Of a stretch of 64,000 nucleotides of DNA, positions 53,660 to 64,000 are shown piece by piece. Made by a program: the position numbers and the translations under genes. A model generated the notes under the pieces. The model was not told the origin of the DNA. It saw only the letters and a list, made by a program, of their open reading frames with translations, and ran no database searches. The stretch comes from Hymenopus coronatus (Eukaryota; Arthropoda; Insecta; Mantodea; Hymenopodidae), in the NCBI GenBank assembly GCA_030762935.1, contig CM060886.1:32163509-32227508 (forward strand), written 5' to 3'. Each line of letters opens with the position of its first letter. Within the stretch, counting starts at the first letter, position 1.

Positions 53660-56108
53660 GTATTTCCTCTTACACAGCACGCTACAAAGGTAAGCGATAT
53701 AACAGTAAAACTTAAACTTCGAGCAGCTACCTACAGCGTTGTATCTAAACTGAATGATTTGGACAGGAGAGTTAGTGCTGTTGGTAGTGCTTACATTTAG
53801 TGCTTCGTTGATAGTCCTAGATTGCATTCTTCTCAGTTCAGGTTTAGTGCTTCTTACGATTAGTGCTAGTTGTATGCACTATGGTTTTTAATGAACACTC
53901 TAAATGGAAAGGACTTAATTCGGAAAGTTTGATATCAATTTCTCCAGCACAGGTAGCTCAAGAATTGACTGTGAAGATGAATATGAAATTGTTGTTTGAT
54001 TTAGCTGCATTTGGACGATCATATAGTAATTCCGGGCTTGCATTTGGAGAGCCGTATGATGATTATGGAGCAGCATTTGTACTATAATCTAAAAATCCAA
54101 AGGCCGCATCTGGACGATCATATAAAGCTTCATACTCCGCATTTGGATTCGCTAGCATACCAGGCCACGTGATCCAACCACTGCTGTTAACTACCACACT
54201 CAGCTTTGTTTATGTTTTTGACTCTAGGTGGTGTTGCTGATTTCGGCCTGCTGTATGTTTCCTTCAGTTTGAGTATTACGTTTTCTATTGCCTTTACTAA
54301 AACGTCTGAATGTGCCGTTAATATTATATTCTACAGTTTGCTCCTCCTAAGGATGATGCTACCTTATCCATTAGTATGAATATACGGGAATTAAATTCAT
54401 TCATCTTCTGAATAATATGCATTACAAGAGAAAACATCTTCTCATTTCAGACTGGCTTTCCTAGTAATAATTTTCATTGATCTGGGTAGAGTAACAACTC
54501 ATGGCTTAATTCAATAGCGTATGTGTTTGTGAGGAATGGGACACTATCCTTTTGGCATCATATTTCAACCACGAGAAGGGTAATACACGAAGGACTTATT
54601 TGAAAAGAAGCTCAAAAGGATTTGAGGTAAATAATGGAAAATCGATCTCTCATTTTGTACTAAAAGTTCAAGAGTTGCTGGAGAAAGGAGGCCATTGAGG
54701 CACGATGCAATAAAGAAAAAGAAAAAGGTAAGTCTTGATAACTCTCAGTGTGTGGTGCTTGAGAAGAAAGGCGGTCGAGTTTTGCAAAGATCTAAGTAAA
54801 AACCACAAAAATACAGAGCATGAGATTATTTGTATGTGAAGATATAACTACTGGAAGAACAGCTTATAATACACAGATAATGATATAAACACTTTAATGC
54901 GATGCAAAAGGTTATTTAATTGCGATACTATATTTATGTGCTGGAACGTTTCCTCAATACTTTTGTATGTCCTCAGATCTGGGAGTGAAGCTTATATGAT
55001 ATCACTAAAAGTAGCCTGAATTATTATTATTATCATCATTATCATTACCATTTTCATTATTAATAACAAGTTATAGGATAATACATTCCCTGAAGTCTTT
55101 AAGGCCTTTTAATCACCTCTGTGTAACAATATATAGCTTCACAGCAATGCATTTTCGAATTTGTCTCCTTTCACTTAGGTATTCTTTAAGTGTGTGTGTG
55201 AGTGTGTGTGTGTGTGAGTGTGTTCACATCGCTGTTGCTACATCTCTCCCTTAGTTCGTTGTTCATCTTAATCTTTCTGTCTGCGATGTTTACATTTTTT
55301 AAAAGTTTTATACATTTAGAATCATTTCATTTCAGGTTTTGTTTATATGGTAGACAATGTTTTAGGACAACATAAGTAGTGAAAATTTGGTTTTTTTAAC
55401 GATTAATTGTGTTTCTCCAGTAGATCCTTTCCTTCTAAATTTTCTATTAACTGCGCCATACAGCTCTGAGTCTTTTTAATTTTAGTTTAACAACACATGT
55501 TTGTACTAATACATGTTTTAAATGGCCGAAACGGCTTAAGCTATTTATTATTTGTGTTTCTACAAGACATTTTGATAGATACGACATAATTTTTTTATTA
55601 CAATATAAGTCTTATTCCACTGTTCACGTACCTAATTAAGCTTAAAAAATATTTTTTGTAAGATATACTGGTTGTTTGATTAATATTGTCTCTGTAAAAT
55701 AAGGACATATACATCCTTATATTCTTTAAAGGCAAGTTTAACTTGTATCCATTTTGTAATAGATGTCAACGAAATAATAAAAGAAATAGTGTATACAAGA
55801 GATTCTTGATTAATACTTATTTTCATAAGCATCTGAAGGCTATTTTATGCGCTACTTCTGAGGAAAAACACTGAATGTTTTTATCAGTTATTTGGAATTA
55901 AAGAAAAGCCAAAATAATAATAAAGAATGCCATAATTTTCTTCTTTTAGGGGACATTTAAATAAATAATTATTATTCTGTGACGCTCAAGATCATAAAAT
56001 ATAACACTGTATCTCAAAAATCGAAATTTAGGTCCCAAAGAGCTTATTCATAAAATTATAAAATTAAAAGACAAGAAATATGACGCCTTATGGCAAAGTG
56101 CGGCTTAA
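53660..56108. other. unassigned stretch
   Basis: About 2.4 kb. A repeated segment GACGATCATATA lies within GCATTTGGACGATC (54010) and GCATCTGGACGATC (54107). A TG tract lies near 55190 and an ATT/ATC tract near 55021. The frame 53863-54087 has no recognised domain. No transposon ends. Confidence 0.45.
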
Positions 56109-56787
56109 TACGAGGGCCGTTTTTTTCGATCTCCGATAGGCTATAGATAAAAGAAAAGTTCACAGAAAACAATTATTTTATTACTAAAAGTTTTCTACAC
56201 TTATGGCTACTTTTCAATATAATCACCGAAAAGATTAAGACATTTATCATAACTGCGTACAAGCTTTGCAATATCCGCTTCAAAAAACGTTGCCGCCACT
56301 GAATTCAAATGAGCAATGACGTTGTTTTGAAAATCTTCTTTGGTTTGAAAGTGCTGCTCTCCTAGCCACGTCTTCAGTTCAGGAAAAAGATGAAAGTCGC
56401 TAGGTGTCAGGTCAGGACTGTACGGCGGATGATCGAAAATGTCCCATTGAAATTGTTCAAGGAGCCGATGGGTTGTGCCAGCAGTGTGTGGACGAGCGTT
56501 GTCATGAATCAACACAATTCCTGAAGTCAGCATTCCTCTTCGTTTGTTTTGAATGGCACTCCGCAAAGTACGAAGATCTTCAAAACAACGTCAATGCTCA
56601 TTTGAAATAATTGGCGGCATCATTTTTTTTAAGCAAGTATTGCAAAGCTTGTACACAGGTATGATAAATGTCTGAATATTTTCGGTGATTATGTTGAAAA
56701 GTAAACATAAGTGTAAATTAGAAATAAAATAATTGTTTTCTATGAACTTGTCTTTTATTTATAGCCTATCTGAGCTTATAGCCCTCG
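56109..56787 (-). mobile_element. palindromic mariner derivative, two 3' ends
   Basis: The left arm (56111-56570) is a mariner 3' end on the minus strand: CGAGGGCCG at the edge, GATAGGCTATAGATAAAAG, and the transposase C-terminus. The right arm (56576-56787) is the same 3' end on the plus strand, ending ATAGCCCTCG. Outer ends are inverse of each other. No mariner 5' end is present. TA at 56109-56110; CA at the right. Confidence 0.88.
56207..56566 (-). pseudogene. mariner transposase C-terminal half
   Basis: A 119-codon open frame. It has LIHDNARPHTAG with the second catalytic Asp, then HPPYSPDLTPSDFHLFPELK with the third; 34 residues separate the two Asp (DD34D). Ends YDKCLNLFGDYIEK, the usual mariner C-terminus. 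N-terminal DNA-binding region and first catalytic Asp are missing because the element is a fold-back derivative. The frame is intact over its length, so this lineage decayed little in this part. Family shared with the 9706-9925 scrap. Confidence 0.92.
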
Positions 56788-57380
56788 CATATTTAAGTTC
56801 ATGATTGAAAGATAAGCCTAAACATTTCGTGAACAACTTTACAGATATAAAAGAAAATCTGATCCTGAGGAATAACATCTTGAAGCACTTATGGGATATG
56901 TGTTATAAGAAGAGATGGTATAAAATAATCAGGTTATTACCCTAACTATGGTTACGAACAGTATACTTTCAGAAATTCAGTCACTGAAAATGCTAAGCGT
57001 AAGATCATATACTTAAACATTTATTGTGAGCTACGTACATCACGTGCGCGAAAAATAGCAGAAATCCACATGTTCTGAAGCAAAAGATCGAGATTTCACT
57101 GTGGATAAATTGGAATAAGATGTAGTAATACATTATAGTTGCGCTGACCAAGAGTAGAACCGAAAGCCTTTTGGTCTGCATTGCCTTCCACAATATGAGA
57201 ATAAAGTCACATCATATCTCTGGAAGTCAGAACAGTTTTTTAACATGAAGGGAATCGAATCCTCTAGCTTTTGAATGTTAAATAAGACTGTTAATCACTT
57301 ACTAAATGATTCACCTTGATGCAGCTATGTAAATACATATTTAATAAGTGTATGTTAACGAAATAAGTTGCTTATATATT
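56788..57380. other. unassigned stretch
   Basis: No recognised element. A weak tRNA B-box-like GGATTCGATTCC on the minus strand near 57245-57260 is not supported by a head. Confidence 0.4.
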
Positions 57381-57501
57381 TTTACTTTCTCTATACGAAC
57401 TATGTACACAGTGTATAGAGAAGGTATTGTATTGGACCCAAAAATTCGATACCGAGATTTCACCGGAAATACATGTTTTGAGACTCCCTGAATCAAAAAA
57501 T

Positions 57502-58649
57502 TTTGATGTGTTCCATTCACGTCACTTTCTCCATATATCTGTAACAAATTATTGTTAATAAGCTTATTATTTTATTTATTTCACGATAATCGAGAAAACT
57601 TAGCAGAAATAGTCTTATTTCTTGGTTTATTGAAAGTAGGTGCGAAATAAGGGAGTTCCATAGGTTAAAGTGAAAGCCAAAAGCTGGTTGCTATGTGACT
57701 AAAGTTCGTTTGTTTGTATGGACACGAGTTGGAAAATTCCTGTATGAGAAAAGTATGTTTTTCAAGGCTGAAACCAAAAACAAGAAATATCTCAAAAATG
57801 TATTTAACATAAATTGTGTGTTTTAACGTGCTCTACATCTTTTATGTATTAAGTTTTTTTCCACATCTTACGGTTTAGTATTTTAATCATAATTGTTAGA
57901 GCAATTTTTTAGAAAATCAAAACTTTCGAAAAAAAGTGCCATGTAAAGGGTAGTTGGGAGTGGGGGATTTTCTTGAAAATCTTCGTGTAGCATCCTTGGA
58001 AGATACCAAACCTAAATTCCAAGTTTGATTTTTAATGGACTTTTCGTTTTTGAGCTATGCTGCCCACAGACACACACACATACATACATACATACATACA
58101 TACATACATACATACATACATACATACATACATACATACATACATACATACATACATACATACATACATACATACATACATACATACATACATACATACA
58201 TACATACATACATACATACATACATACATACATACATACATACATACATACATACATACATACATACATACATACATACATACATACATACATACATACA
58301 TACATACATACATACATACATACATACATACATACATACATACATACATACATACATACATACATACATACATACATACATACATACATACATACATACA
58401 TACATACATACATACATACATACATACATACATACATACATACATACATACATACATACATACATACATACATACATACATACATACATACATACAGACA
58501 GACGGACACACGGACATGTTTCTAAAAATGCTCTTTTTGGATTCAGGAGGTCTCAAAATATGTATTTCCGGTGAAATCTCGGTATCGAATTTTTGGTGCA
58601 CTATAATACCTTCTTTATACAATATGTACATCGCACGTATAGAGAAAGT
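57502..58649 (+). mobile_element. R1 copy nested in R1, with microsatellite expansion
   Basis: TTTGATGTGTTCCATTCACG at the start; TATAGAGAAAGT at the end. An internal deletion near 57878 joins GGTTTAGTATTTTAATC. The internal CA tract is replaced by (TACA)n at 58077-58495. A-runs flank both ends. Confidence 0.95.
58077..58495. repeat. perfect (TACA)n microsatellite, about 104 units
   Basis: Over 415 bases of uninterrupted TACA with no variant that I can find, bounded by CACACACA at left and GACAGACGGACACACGG at right. The long IHTY and MYVC open frames over it are artefacts of the period of four. Confidence 0.99.
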
Positions 58650-59428
58650 AAAAAAGTACTTTTAGAAAAATGTCCGTGTGTGTGTTTGTCTGTGTGTATG
58701 GTGTGTGTATGTGTGTGTGTGTGTGACTTTGGGCAGCATAACGCAAAAACGAAAGGACCGTTAAAGCCCAAACCTGGTATTTAAGTTTGATATCTTCCAA
58801 GGATGCAACACGAAGATTTTCAAGAAAATCCCCCCACCCCAAATTACCCTTTACATGGAAAAACGTTCGAAAACTTTGATTTTCTTAAAAACGGATCTAA
58901 CGATTTTGATTAAAATATCGTATATTAAGGAAAAAAATCATGTATGTAAATTATGTAAAAAAATTACCAAAAAATGTATGTCTTGAATTTTCTGGGAATT
59001 GCCCCTGAAGATTACTTTATCCTGGATGAATTTCACGGAATTGTGCATAACTGCTAAACCGTAAGGGATGAACAAAAACTTACTCTACAGAAAATGTAGC
59101 TCGCGATAAAACACACAATTTATGTCATATACATTTTTTCGCGGAGTTGATAATTTTTAAGATAATATTGGTTTTTCGTTTCTCATACAGAAATTTGTTA
59201 ACTCCTGTCCATACAAACAAAGGAACTTCAGTTACATAGCAACCAGCTTTTGGCTATCATTCTAACCTATGGTACTCCCTCATTTCGTTTCTACTTACAA
59301 GAAAGCAAATAATAAGACTATTTCTGCTATTGTTTCTCGATTAGCATGAAGTAAATAGAAGCATAAACTTTTTAACTAAAATTTGTTGCAGAGATGTAGA
59401 GAAAGTCATGTGAATGGAACACATTTTT

Positions 59429-60291
59429 ACTTTCTCTATACGCACTATGTACATAGTGTATAGAGAAGGTATTGTACCCCACCAAAAAATGCAATACAGA
59501 GATTTCACCGGAAATATATGTTTTAGGATCTCCTGTATCCATAAAAAGTATTTTCAGAAAAAGGTCCGTGTGTGTCCGTATGTCCGTGTGTCTGTGAACA
59601 CGATAACTTAAAAACGAAAAGTCGGTAAAATACCAAACTTGGTGTTTAAGTTTAGTATCTTCCAGAGATTCGACACAAAGATATTGAGAAAAATCCCCCC
59701 ACCCCCAACTACCCTTTACATGGAACTTTTTTCGAAAATTTTGATTTTCTCAAAAATGACTCTAACAATTTTGATTAAAATTTCGTATATTAAAGCTATT
59801 TACCTAACAAATAAAATGTATATCTTGAATTTTCTGGGAATGCCTCTGAAGAGAAGTTTATGCTGGATGAATTTTACTGAATTTTGAATAACTGCTAAAC
59901 CGTAAGAGATGGACAAAAACTTACTCTACAGAAAATGTAGCTCGCGATAAAACACACACTTTATGTCATATACATTTTTTTCGTGGAGATGATTATTTTT
60001 AAGATATTCCTGGTTTTTCGTTTCTGTTTTGAAAAACATACTTTTCTCATACACGAATTTGTTAACTTCTGTCAATGCAAACAAAGGAATTTCAGTTACA
60101 TAGCAACCAGCTTTTGGCTATCATTTTAACCTATGGTACTTCCTTATTTCCTTCTACTTATAAGGAATCAAATAATGAGACTATTTGTGCTAATGTTTCT
60201 CGATTAGCATGAAGTAAATAGAAGCATAAACTTTTTAACTAAAATTCGTTGCAGAGATGTAGAGAAAGTCATGTGAATGGAACACATCAGA
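59429..60291 (-). mobile_element. R1 copy (-), complete, in tandem
   Basis: ACTTTCTCTATACGCACTAT at left and GTGAATGGAACACATCAGA at right. It follows the previous R1 head to tail through ACACATTTTT. The hairpin is perfect (CACTATGTACATAGTG). Confidence 0.97.
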
Positions 60292-60797
60292 TTTTTCTGT
60301 TAGTTATAATTTCAAACCTCTTTACCGATTATATTTCATAATTTAGAAAATTATCCCATCTTCAGATGTACATATATATGTTCATGTAATGTCAGCATAA
60401 ACAATACCTAAACTATGTTGCTACATACATATACAGTTTTTCTCAATAGTCCTTCCAAGTGCATGAATTATTTCAGGAAGTTTGTATTACTGAAAAAAAA
60501 CAATTCAATGGTTGTTTCCAAGAATTCACAATGGGCAACATTGCGTTGAACTGATGAGGATTATTGGGGCAGAGCATCGCAATTAGGCAATTGTGGTCTT
60601 TTGCGAACATGCATGACGCCTGGTAGAGAGGGATGAGAGGGAAGAACCGAAGGACGAAAAGATCCGAATGACAACGACGGCGTTCTCAACGTTTCCAGAA
60701 CCAAAACATCCGACGCCGCCCGGCCCTATCCACAAGCTCTTGAGTTTTCGAGAGAAACTCCTAGCCCCAACCCGCTGCACAACTTGCCTGGTCCTTC
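60292..60797. other. unassigned stretch
   Basis: No recognised element; mildly GC-richer near 60600-60780. Confidence 0.4.
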
Positions 60798-60915
60798 AGA
60801 TTTTTTTTTTTTTTTAAATACATTTCCGGAGTCTGGTGGGGACTCCGGCACTGTATACCATTTTCTATTTTCATAATTGTTACTTTTGATTTCTGTTTGT
60901 CTGTTTTCTACCGCT

Positions 60916-60946
<31 letters not shown>

Positions 60947-61030
60947 GACACCCATGCCCAAGGCGGAACTCGAAGCCACGATCCTCTGCGCCACGAAGCA
61001 CCAAAGCAAGACACTTTAGCGAGCGTGGTC
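60798..61030 (-). mobile_element. tRNA-derived SINE (type D) with poly(A) tail
   Basis: Minus strand: GACCACGCTCGCTAAAGTG (A-box region), GTGGCTTCGAGTTCC (B box), CGCCTTGGGCATGGGTG, a (TG)n tract (60915-60942), CCGGAGTCCCCACCAGAC, then A's (T's at 60800-60813). Second copy of the element at 36816-37025. Confidence 0.88.
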
Positions 61031-61780
61031 AAGGAGACAAGCAGCTTTGAAACAGGTGACAAGAAAGTGTTGGGTACAGCACATTATGGAGAGAAAGGAA
61101 CTGGCAGAAAATGAACTATCTCAGTATTCGCATACCGACCGGGGAAACTGCGAAGAAACCTATTAGTGGGGTGTCGCCAGGTTTTGAACCTGGGGCTTCC
61201 CGAAGGCGGGTCACATACATCATCGCGGAGTAACTTCGCTCGCTTGTTCTAAACCAATACAATGAGAAGTATTGGTTTCAAGGAGGTTAGTAAATAGATT
61301 TAGCAAATACTCTTTTGCGATATTTAGTGCTGAGAAAGATTTAATCAAATAGGTTTCAAGAGAATGCTGTTATGAAACAGACTTTCTAGATGAAATAATT
61401 TCCCAGCGATGAATACGGCTGTGGTAGTTACTGCAACTTTGTTTAAATAACAATTACAAATTTTGGAACACAGCTCAGTTTTAAATAAACATACATATGA
61501 AAGACAGCAGCTGCTTTAAATTCAGTATTTTGGGCACTGACGGCCGTATCTTCGCTATGGCGACAATTTTATAATAGTTCCGGGTAATATTACCAACTAA
61601 ACAAAAGAAGTATTACCAAATGTATCAACCGAATACTGGAGTAAATTTAATTTTTGCATTTGGTACATTTCAATAGCCCGGGCGGTTAAGGAAACTGGGA
61701 AAAATAAAAAAAAATATCTTAACTTTCATATAAAACTATTGATATATTTGAAATACTCATTATGAATATCACATTTTAAA
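61031..61780. other. mostly unassigned stretch
   Basis: Only the tRNA-like segment at 61165-61230 is recognisable. Confidence 0.45.
61165..61230 (-). mobile_element. tRNA-like segment with a perfect T-arm
   Basis: The minus strand has CCAGGTTCAAAACCTGG, a perfect T-stem and loop, followed by CGACACCCCAC. No pairing anticodon or acceptor stem can be built, so it is probably a SINE head fragment and not a tRNA gene. Confidence 0.45.
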
Positions 61781-61782
61781 CA

Positions 61783-62110
61783 TCTGATTTGACCTATTGC
61801 AATAGCTCTTTCTACAGCTGTGTAACAAATTATTCTTAAAAATATATTTCTAGCTACTTCATGATAAGATAAAAATTAACTAACTTATCTTATTATCTAG
61901 TTCCTAATAAGTAAAAGAGAAATAAAGGAATACACTAGGCTAAAGCGATAATCAAATCTTTTAAAAGATGGTTGCTATGTGAAACCCGTACCAGAAAGTT
62001 AAAATACTTTAAAATTGAAACCAATAACAGGAATACCTCGGATATGGGTTAACTATACACAAAAGTTAAAATTGTTTGTTTAGCCAGTTCTATATATTTT
62101 GTAAAGTAAC
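61783..62110 (+). mobile_element. R1 5' fragment, subfamily B, diverged
   Basis: TCTGATTTGACC, CTAGTTCCTAATAAGTAAAA, GGAATACACTAGGCTAAAG and CAATAACAGGAATACCTCGG in R1-B order. Confidence 0.85.
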
Positions 62111-62138
62111 CCTGAACGGTATATTTGTGGATTTTTTT

Positions 62139-62971
62139 ACTTTCTCTAGTCCCATATGTATAATGTACATAGGGAGAGACAGGGTATTGTAATGCACCCA
62201 TAAATTCGATCCCGAGATTTCACCGGAAATATATGTTTTGGGGTCCCCTGAGTCCGAAAAAAGCTTTTTCAGAAAAAAGGCCCGTGTGTGTGTCTGTGGA
62301 CAGCATAGCCCCAAAACAAAAAGACCATTGAAACTACCCTTTACTTGGAAAAAAGTTCTGAAATTTTGATTTTCTTAAAAATGACCAACGGTTTTGATTA
62401 AAATCCCATATACTAAAGCTATTTATGTCCGAAATAAAATGTAAATCTCGAATTTTTTGTGAATAGCCTCTGAAGACCTCTGTATTCTGGATGAATTTTG
62501 CTGAATTTTGCTTGACTGCTAAACCGTAAGAGATAGAAAAAACGTACTGCACAAGAAATGTACCTCATGACAAAACACACAATTTTTGTCCTTTACGTTG
62601 TTTTTCTTTTTTTTTTTTTTTTTTTTTTTTTTTGTGTGGAGTTAACCGTTTTCGGGATATTCCTTGTTATTGGTTTCAATTTTGTCGTACTTAAACTTTT
62701 CTCACACAGGAAGGGTCTGTTTTTCTTTTGTTCTACTCCTGGCCAAGCAAAAAACTGATTTACAATGTTAATCGCATAACGATAGCTTTTAAAACATTTG
62801 ACAGTCACTTTAGCATAGCGCATTCCCTTATTCTCTTCTACTTATAAGGAACTAAGTAATAACATTCTGCTAACATTTATCTTGATTAGCATTGTGCACA
62901 AAAAAGAATATTTTTTTTAGGAGTTTTATAGAATAGCTAGAGAAAGTCACGCCAGTGTAACACATCAGATT
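62139..62971 (-). mobile_element. R1 copy (-), subfamily B, complete
   Basis: ACTTTCTCTAGTCCCATATG at left, CAGTGTAACACATCAGA at right. CTTTTGTTCTACTCCTGGCC and CAAAACACACAATTTTTGTC present. A T-run (62605-62632) lies between TTGTTTTTC and GTGTGGAG. The usual CATCCTTGGAAG segment is deleted. Confidence 0.95.
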
Positions 62972-63232
62972 TTTTTTTTTTTTTTTTTTTCGATAATCAT
63001 TCATGGTTGCTTTGCCACTATTTGACCTCCGCCCGAGAGGGTTTTCCTTGCTTCCTTGATGGGCCTGGGATGGCGTATTGTCTGCAGTCTCTCTGATTAG
63101 TTTCGCCTATGTGCGGTTGTTTACATCGGCCAAGGGGTGGTGGTTGGGCGTGTGAGTCGTGAAGGGAGACTTGAGGACCACCGAGCAAGAGGTGCGTCGC
63201 TAGAGGCCTTGGGAGTGAAGTAAATACAAACA
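62972..63232. other. GC-richer unidentified segment between two R1 copies
   Basis: Starts with a T-run (62971-62990), then about 240 bases of GC-richer sequence (GGCGTATTGTCTGCAGTC, CGGCCAAGGGGTGGTGGTTG). No clear B box, no coding frame with a domain. The flanking R1 copies lie in opposite orientation with their 5' ends facing it. Confidence 0.5.
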
Positions 63233-64000
63233 TCTGATGTATTACACTCACATGACTTTCTCTAGCTGATCTACAAACCTCCTACAAAAGATTCTTCTTC
63301 TTTGTACACAATGCTAATCGAGATAAATATTAGCAGAATGTTATTATTTATTTCCTTATAAGTAGAAGGGAATAAGGGAATGCGCTAGGCCAAAGTGATT
63401 GTCAAATGTTTTAAAAGCCAGGAGTAGTATAAAAGAAAAACGGACACTTCCTGTCTGAGAAAAGTTTAAGTAGTTCACAATTGAAACCAATAACAAGGAA
63501 TATCTCGGAAACGGTTACCTCCACAACAAAAACGTAAAGGATATAAATCGTGTTTTGTCGTGCTGTACATTTCTTGTGCAGTGAGTTTTTTCTATCTATT
63601 ACGGTTTAGCAGTTAAGCAAAATTCGGCAAAATTCACCCAGAATAAAGAGGTCTTCAGAGGCTATTCCCAAAAAAATTCGAGATATACATTTTATTTCGG
63701 ACATAAATAGCTTTAATGTACGGGATTTTAATCAAAATCGTTAGTCATTTTTAAGAAAATGAAAATTTTCGAAATTTTTTCCATGTAAAGGGTAGTTTTT
63801 GGTGGGTGTATTTTTTTGAAAATCATCGTGACGCATCTTTGGAAGATACTAAACCTAAATACCAAGTTTGGTATTTAACGGTCTTTTCGTTTTGGGGCTA
63901 TGTTGTCCACAATCTCATACAGACAGACACACACATACACGGACCTTTTTTTAAAAATGTTTTTTCGGACTCAGGGGACCCTAAAACATGTTTCCGGTGA
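63233..64000 (+). mobile_element. R1 copy, subfamily B, cut by window end
   Basis: TCTGATGTATTACACTCACA at the start, all landmarks in order up to CATGTTTCCGGTGA at the last base. A deletion joins TTTTAAAAGCCAGGAGTAG. The hairpin end lies beyond the window. Confidence 0.95.

Larger units (their letters stand above)
57384..59423 (-). mobile_element. R1 copy (-), split by a nested R1
   Basis: Left piece 57384-57500 (ACTTTCTCTATACGAAC ... CCCTGAATC then A's). Right piece 58650-59423 continues with AAAAAGTACTTTTAG, the GT tract, CTTTACATGG and so on, ending GAATGGAACACAT. The expected final CAGA is missing because another R1 follows directly. Confidence 0.93.

Noticed and set aside
53863..54087. 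Small gene with GRSYSNSGLAFG-like repeats
   Set aside because: The repeated motif comes from an imperfect DNA repeat that continues beyond the stop codon in another frame.
57240..57320. SINE head on the minus strand
   Set aside because: Only a B-box-like GGATTCGATTCC; no A box at the right distance, no second copy.
58012..58665. Five overlapping open frames of 144-202 codons with IHTY or MYVC repeats
   Set aside because: They are produced by the TACA microsatellite; a period of four without stop codons is open in all frames. No start context, domain or conservation.
61165..61230. Functional tRNA gene on the minus strand
   Set aside because: Only the T-arm is perfect. No acceptor or anticodon stem can be formed.
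1155..64000. CRISPR array or bacterial defence island
   Set aside because: Repeats are dispersed, of 0.1-0.9 kb, in both orientations and without regular spacers. Coding content is eukaryotic transposons only.

Overview
This is a gene-free, repeat-dense stretch of animal nuclear DNA. It is most likely from an insect with a large, AT-rich genome. That rests on mariner, DD41D-type and hAT DNA transposons, jockey-like LINE pieces, a Helitron helicase remnant and many tRNA-derived SINEs. Nothing is bacterial, viral or organellar, and I found no host gene, rRNA or intact functional tRNA. The species cannot be fixed from what I see. All homology calls are by eye from translated motifs, and most repeat boundaries are good to about 10 bases.

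One family, called R1 here, dominates. It is about 0.85-0.95 kb when complete and occurs as roughly 40 full or partial copies on both strands, by my rough addition about a third of the window. R1 reads TCTGATGTGTTCCATTCACA at its 5' end and ...TATAGAGAAAGT at its 3' end, with runs of A outside both ends. A copy of ACTTTCTCTA lies about 20 bases inside the 5' end, and its inverse TAGAGAAAGT forms the 3' end. There is a palindromic hairpin at the 3' end, an internal CA-rich microsatellite, and no convincing gene. The layout resembles the Helentron-associated (HINE/DINE-1-like) non-autonomous rolling-circle elements, but a short-TSD DNA transposon targeting A/T runs is an alternative. The + strand orientation means TCTGATG to GAAAGT.

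Layout: 0-9 kb, SINEs, R1 copies (one nested inside another) and a small mariner scrap. 9-16 kb, LINE and mariner scraps, a non-autonomous hAT with 8-bp target duplication, and a mariner carrying an R1. 16-32 kb, many R1 copies, a mariner (24.6-25.8 kb), a solo-LTR candidate inside R1 (27.7-28.3 kb) and SINEs. 32-40 kb, R1 copies, a degraded DD41D-like element (34.3-35.0 kb), and a Helitron Pif1-type helicase remnant split by a SINE and an R1 (36.3-38.1 kb). 41-48 kb, an R1 inserted in a SINE, a DD41D transposon with a nearly intact transposase inside another R1 (43.2-44.8 kb), and LINE pieces. 48-57 kb, R1 copies, a 1.3-kb mariner, a 0.8-kb inverted-repeat element, and a palindromic mariner derivative. 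57-64 kb, nested and tandem R1 copies (one with about 104 units of TACA), SINEs, and R1 copies running off the window end.

The genes do not cooperate in a pathway. The biology is a succession of transposition events that can be ordered by nesting: the helicase remnant and SINE-B predate some R1 insertions, some R1 copies predate the DD41D element, the LTR and later R1 copies, and one mariner predates an R1.
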